A DNA stretch of 64,000 nt from Scheffersomyces stipitis CBS 6054. Its lineage: Eukaryota; Ascomycota; Pichiomycetes; Serinales; Debaryomycetaceae. The stretch spans positions 2,046,001-2,110,000 of the forward strand of contig NC_009068.1 in assembly GCF_000209165.1 (NCBI RefSeq), written 5' to 3'. The translations under genes and the position numbers were made by a program. The notes beneath the pieces were generated by a model that had not been told where the DNA came from, made no database searches, and saw nothing but the letters and a program-made list of their open reading frames with translations. Below, piece by piece: positions 59,571 through 64,000 of the stretch (the first letter of the stretch is position 1; every line of letters begins with the position of its first letter).

Positions 59571-60547
59571 ACAGAAGGGTAGACTTTTTCAAGGTGAATA
59601 TTCTTCCAAGTTTCATATACCATATTCATTCAAATCATATTTAATATTAATTGTTCGCAGCAATAGGTTTATATATTCAGGGTAGCAAAAAATAGAAAGT
59701 TAGTACTTTACGAAAAACACGAATCACAAAAATTAGACTAAGGTATATAATATGATATTAATTCGTATTAATATTGCATTATGTTGCGTCTTTATGTTTT
59801 AAATCATAGTAATATTATTATTACGTTTGTTCGTATATCTTATTATGTTTTATTATATTATATTATATTATATTGAGTTCGTATTTAGTAGAACGTATTA
59901 GATGTACAAAAATACTATTTCTACACAATATTATATGCTCATAAGGGGCCATATATGGCATTGTATCGTATTATATCGTATATTTATATATCGTATTTCC
60001 AATGCTATTCTCTCTTGCCAGTAGAAGATAGTGAATTATCTTCCCACATAATCATTTATGATGCCTCCCCTCCCCTTATCATCGCCTGCACATAGCGCCA
60101 GATTAATCCTGACAGAAATCAAAACAAACCTGCGAAAAAAGTCTCACTTCTTCGAGACAAGGAAGAATTCAAACAAACAATACCGCCATTGTTGTTCTTT
60201 TTCACCACTTTCGTATTTACAGAGCCAGCTAAAGGGCAGCAGCACCCACCGAAAAGACGGCGGAAACATCTGAGCTCCGAGCCAACGCCAGTTTCCCTCA
60301 ACAACTCTCTGTTCCTAGACTGTTCTGATCATACAAACATTTGTGGAGTCCTTGCGAAGCATACAAGATATCCAGATTTAACATTTTCCAATATATCTAT
60401 TGTAACATACGACTATATTGCTAGAGATCGCACAATATTCCACCAAAAATTACGATTTCAAGACTACAAGCCCGTAATCAGAAACTGTATTTTTGGCTGG
60501 ATTTGCAATAATTCAACTAAATATTCATCTTGAGAATTTAACATAAT
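59571..60547. other. AT-rich intergenic region
   Basis: This 977-base gap has a very AT-rich segment (59700-60000) with a (TATAT)n-type run at 59846-59873. A 114-codon frame ends just before the LRR gene (60189-60533) but begins with TTG and shows no coding character. CTGCGAAAAA lies at 60130-60139. Confidence 0.6.
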
Positions 60548-62695
60548 ATGGGCACTTTTTCCTACAACGACAGCTCCATCGAAGGAGATGTGTACGTCCA
60601 GCGGTTGTCCACTTACATTCGTAGAAACGAAGAGGCGCTTGCAAATGGTCTACTTTGTTTCTCGAGAAACCACAACACTCACATAAAGGTCAAGCCCTTG
60701 CGGCTTTCCTTCACCATTCACCACTTGTACTACATCACAGAACGGATCGAGTCGTCTCCATTGGGAGTAGATGTGGGTCCACTCAATATCAAGCTTGATA
60801 ATCCCAATCACGAGCCAACTTTCATCTCGTTTATGGCGAATAATGCCAGATCTCTGCGCCATTTTGATAGTGATACCAGGTCGATCTCGTCTATCAACTC
60901 GATGAAGTCTATCGTATCCAGTGCCTCTGTCTACTGGCGATCATTTGCTTTCAGTAAAGACCCCAAAGTAATCAACAAGGACATCAAATACCTATACCTG
61001 TCTTTCACAAAGATACCATGTCTCATTTTAACACCTAAAACCAAGATTGCAAGCATCTCTTCATACGAAGAGTATCCCTGCGACACGTCTGTGCCTGTCA
61101 AAATGTTCAAGAATTTGCAGGTCTTGGAGATCGTGGACTATGATCCAAACGAAATCTTTGGGTGGCACATTCTCAGCGAACAACTAAGGATCTTGATTAT
61201 TAGAAACTCGAAAATTAGTAACATCTCTGAAGTCTTGCATAACCTAGTAATTGATGACGAATCAGGAAGATCTAGCTTCAACTCGCACAAACAGCAGAAG
61301 AAGTATGGAGACGTATTTATATCCAGTTCTGGTACATCTCTCACTACTACTGCCGATGATAGTTTCAGCAATATCAGTGAGGTAAATGAGTTTCCCCAGT
61401 TCCAAAACAATGCATTTAGATACAATCGTCGTGAAAGAGCGACCACCGCATCGGGAGCAGGCTCCCTACCCAAAGATGTCTTTCTTCCGGACAATTTGGC
61501 GTCGTCTTCTTTGGTTAATAAGGACTACCACAGATTACCCGATAGCAAATGGTCGTTCTTGAAACAGCTTACGGTTTCAGAAACGTCCATAACTTCTGTA
61601 CCTTCTTTCATCTTCAAATCTCTAACCAGCTTGGTCAAACTTAACTTGTCCAACAACTTGTTAGATGAAGTTCCTGAGGGCCTAGACACGCTTGTAAACC
61701 TCAAGTATCTCAACTTTGCAGACAATTATATTACAGACTTGAAAAAGTTGCCCAAGAACCTTGTCCATTTGTCAACGTTGAACTTCAACAACAACAAACT
61801 CACAGATTTGACGGGATTGGAAAATTTGCATACTCTTGAGAAAATTGACTTGAGAAGAAATAATCTTGCTGATATAAAATCGCTCAAGCCTATTGTGTTA
61901 CAGTTCATAAAGAACCCTAATACTTTCAACAATGTTTACTTGTCAAGTAATAAGTTGCCCAAGAGCTTCAGAATAGACCTTTTCAACTTATTCAATGGAG
62001 TCAAGTACAAAAACGGTATTAAAATCGATGACTCCAGACCGGGCTATTTTGAAAGCGCCTTATTGTTAGATGCCGAAAACGCGTTCAAGAACCTCGAGCG
62101 CTTCTTTTCTGAGTCTCTCATGAAGCAGCCCAGTTTACCGATGTCTCCCAAGACTGAAGCTGAGGCTGATATCACTGTCAGTGAAGAATCAGTCACAGCC
62201 AGTCCCACCACGTCGAAGATTGACGAAATCACAGCCACCGGCTCTTTGATCAAGAATTCTGCTGCTACGACCGACAGAATTCAATCCACCACTAATACTA
62301 TCGAGACCTTAATGGAGCCGTTTTCGTCAATGAAGGTTTCTAATGATGAAGATACACCAACAAAGAAGAAGTTTGACCTTTCACATACTGTATTATCTTC
62401 AGCACCTACAATTGTACCTCCAGATGCTATCAGTGTCTCTTCCATCCAGAAAGCACCCAGCTCGCCCTTGAGCGCCAACACCAATTTAACCAACAAACTC
62501 GAGGCTGCCACCGCATACACATCCAAACCAAGTCTAATGGGACTTCATCTCAACAACTCCAACGCTTCGATCCCCGGAAGTCCATCGAACTTGAAGAAAT
62601 CCACCACCTTGGCCCAGCTCGATCTTGAGACGGTCCAGAACGCTGCACCCAACATAGTTACACAGGTTCAGGTGACAGCACGCATGAGCACCTAG
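60548..62695 (+). CDS. Leucine-rich-repeat protein
   Basis: This 715-residue protein starts at ATG 60548. The N-terminal part (1-~200) is a mixed globular region with SFTKIPCLILTPK. Residues ~200-450 carry at least five LRRs with the LxxLxLxxNxL pattern (LVKLNLSNNLLDEVPEGLDTL, LKYLNFADNYITDL, LSTLNFNNNKLTDL, LEKIDLRRNNLADI). The C-terminal third (~495-715) is Ser/Thr-rich and disordered. The layout recalls regulatory LRR scaffolds of fungi, but no specific family can be named. The role is probably protein binding in the cytosol. CTG codons occur in the body, so several residues would be serine. Confidence 0.75.
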   Translation: MGTFSYNDSSIEGDVYVQRLSTYIRRNEEALANGLLCFSRNHNTHIKVKPLRLSFTIHHLYYITERIESSPLGVDVGPLNIKLDNPNHEPTFISFMANNARSLRHFDSDTRSISSINSMKSIVSSASVYWRSFAFSKDPKVINKDIKYLYLSFTKIPCLILTPKTKIASISSYEEYPCDTSVPVKMFKNLQVLEIVDYDPNEIFGWHILSEQLRILIIRNSKISNISEVLHNLVIDDESGRSSFNSHKQQKKYGDVFISSSGTSLTTTADDSFSNISEVNEFPQFQNNAFRYNRRERATTASGAGSLPKDVFLPDNLASSSLVNKDYHRLPDSKWSFLKQLTVSETSITSVPSFIFKSLTSLVKLNLSNNLLDEVPEGLDTLVNLKYLNFADNYITDLKKLPKNLVHLSTLNFNNNKLTDLTGLENLHTLEKIDLRRNNLADIKSLKPIVLQFIKNPNTFNNVYLSSNKLPKSFRIDLFNLFNGVKYKNGIKIDDSRPGYFESALLLDAENAFKNLERFFSESLMKQPSLPMSPKTEAEADITVSEESVTASPTTSKIDEITATGSLIKNSAATTDRIQSTTNTIETLMEPFSSMKVSNDEDTPTKKKFDLSHTVLSSAPTIVPPDAISVSSIQKAPSSPLSANTNLTNKLEAATAYTSKPSLMGLHLNNSNASIPGSPSNLKKSTTLAQLDLETVQNAAPNIVTQVQVTARMST

Positions 62696-63193
62696 CCATA
62701 ATCATCCATGCATTCTATGTATATTTAATTGTATATTAACTGTAGCAATATGAAAGACACGAGCATAAGAGGTAAAGTGTAGAGTATTGAAGTAGAAAGA
62801 TGTAGAATAGATGTAAAGATCAAAAAGCTACAAGAGTGAGCAAACAAGAATAAGAATTAAGAACACTAGTTTTGTGGGCAGCAAGAATTACAAGATTATC
62901 TCGAGCTATGAAATCTAAGTACAAACAAGAATTGCAACTGAAAATCTCAATCTTTGGAAGATAATCTCATTACCTCAGGCTCAAATGAATTAATGTCAAA
63001 GATGAGAAATTTTGCACCCATTCGGTGTCGCACTTTTACTATTGAAGATACAGCCGCAATTTTGTTTTTAGTCGCACTTTTCTAATATATGCGAAGAAGT
63101 GGCAGCCAAGTTTCTGCAATTTATTTATACTCTTCTTCTTCTTTCCACAACAAAGTCAACACAGCAACGTTTAGCACATGGAAAATTCTGACA
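62696..63193. other. Promoter region of the beta-glucosidase gene
   Basis: This 498-base stretch contains TATA-like sites at about 63083 and 63122. The open frame extends upstream of the start chosen for the glucosidase (from ATG 63089), but that part lacks coding character and lies over the TATA site. No other gene is visible. Confidence 0.5.
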
Positions 63194-64000
63194 ATGACTC
63201 TTAAAAGTTTCTTCCTTGTCTTCGCATGTCTTTTTACTCTATTTGTGTTTCCTCCCTTGTCGAGTTCTCTCGAAGAAGGACATATTGACAAACAATACGA
63301 ATTCTCTTTAGATAACGACACTGAAAAACGACAATCCGACTCTTCAGCTATCCACAAAAGAGGATACCATGAGGAATCGCCACTATTCCAATTCCAAGAC
63401 GACGACCACTCGCTCAAGTACTTCAAGTCGCCTCCCTACTACCCCAGTCGTTCGTACTACCAATTGCTGCAAAAAAAATGAAATGTAAACAAAAAATTAG
63501 AATCTCCAGATTTACTAACAAAAACACTTCTAGCCCTTGGAGGAAGAATCGACCATGTCTGGCAAGCTGCCTACGATAAAGCAAGGAAGCTCGTGGAGAA
63601 GATGTCTATTCCTGAAAAGGTCAATTTGACAACTGGAACTGGCTGGGGTTCTGGTCCTTGTATTGGTAACACCGGCTCTGTTCCTCGATTGGGAATCCCC
63701 AACTTATGTTTGCAGCACGGTCCTAACGGTGTGAGATTTACAGATTTTGTTACCCATTTCCCGTCTGCCCTAGCTGCCGGTGCCACTTTCAACAAGGGGT
63801 TGATCTATCTTCGAGGCAAGGCCATTGGCCGAGAACATAAAAAAAAGGGTGTACACATAGCACTCGGACCTGTTGTCGGCCCCATTGGCCTCAAGGCTGC
63901 TGGAGGCAGAAATTGGGAGAGTTTTGGCGCGGATCCATACCTCCAGGGAGTTTGCGGGGCCGCGACTGTAGAAGGAATTCAAGACGAAGGTGTGGTGGCA
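63194..64000 (+). CDS. Secreted GH3 beta-glucosidase, 5' part, two exons
   Basis: The CDS is join(63194..63449, 63534..>64000), running off the right edge. The start at 63194 gives a signal peptide (SFFLVFACLFTLFVF core) and two Kex2-type KR sites in the pro-region. Exon 1 ends at PPYYPS plus one base. The 84-nt intron has donor GTTCGT (non-consensus but with +5G, +6T), branch TACTAAC (63513-63519) and acceptor TAG. Exon 2 continues LGGRIDHVWQAAYDKA, then EKVNLTTGTGW, CIGNTGSVPRLGIPNLCLQ, and GGRNWESFGADPYLQG. These are landmarks of GH3 beta-glucosidases of the yeast/Saccharomycopsis type. The nucleophile region lies outside the window. The enzyme cleaves cellobiose and aryl-glucosides in the cell wall or medium. 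Without splicing, the frame stops at TGA (63479). Confidence 0.88.

Noticed and set aside
59700..60010. AT-rich block as a nuclear copy of mitochondrial DNA
   Set aside because: No recognisable mitochondrial gene or tRNA in it; simple (TATTA) runs explain the composition. A database alignment would be needed to revive this.
60189..60533. 114-codon frame ending just before the LRR gene
   Set aside because: It begins with TTG, has no ATG, and its composition resembles untranslated DNA; treated as leader of the LRR gene.

Overview
This is a stretch of budding-yeast nuclear chromosome. Most genes lack introns, and the few introns have GTAAGT/GTATGT-type donors and TACTAAC branch points. There are 32 protein genes and 5 tRNA genes, and the genes map one by one onto known yeast families (NOP56, SPT7, UBC4, STU2, PRP4, HDA3, AOS1, AXL1, UPS1, COQ9, YKE2, PBA1). 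Three things point to the CUG-Ser (CTG) clade rather than Saccharomyces. A complex I accessory subunit is present. An alkyltransferase-like DNA-repair protein is present. In the TDA10-like kinase, two CTG codons fall at an expected Ser-x-Asp-Asp site. A Scheffersomyces-like species with several GH3 beta-glucosidases would fit, but the species is an inference. If the clade is right, every CTG 'leucine' should be read as serine.

Layout. At 0-11 kb lie a small GPI-anchored wall protein, an intron-containing ATL gene, a large ankyrin/RCC1/BTB protein and the SAGA subunit SPT7. At 11-16 kb lies UBC4 with a 708-nt intron, then a small secreted-protein gene bracketed by inverted repeats. At 16-26 kb lie a Zn2Cys6 regulator, NOP56 (with PAC/RRPE promoter motifs), a perilipin-like protein, a YDR124W-like protein and an amino-acid permease with a long promoter. 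At 26-35 kb lie UPS1, an acidic unknown, prefoldin YKE2, COQ9, PBA1 (two-codon first exon and a proteasome-type PACE promoter site), an Mpv17-family protein and the complex I 21-kDa subunit. At 35-49 kb lie STU2, CIR1, an unknown acidic protein, TDA10-like kinase, AOS1, HDA3, PRP4 and a 2-oxoglutarate oxygenase. At 49-54 kb lie three tandem tRNA-Lys(CUU) genes and AXL1. At 54-64 kb lie two unknown Ser-rich proteins, a TIP1-type wall protein, a tRNA-Asp/tRNA-Gly pair, an LRR protein and the 5' part of a GH3 beta-glucosidase running off the right edge.

There is no operon logic here. The window is a normal eukaryotic gene neighbourhood. The features worth a second look are the terminator-less tRNA arrays, the inverted-repeat-bounded secreted gene, unusually small exons, promoter motifs repeated between genes, and genes whose real structure needs splicing. 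Several starts (IBTK-like, permease, PRP4, oxygenase, STU2, secreted gene) were moved to the first in-frame ATG because the maximal open frame begins at GTG or TTG.
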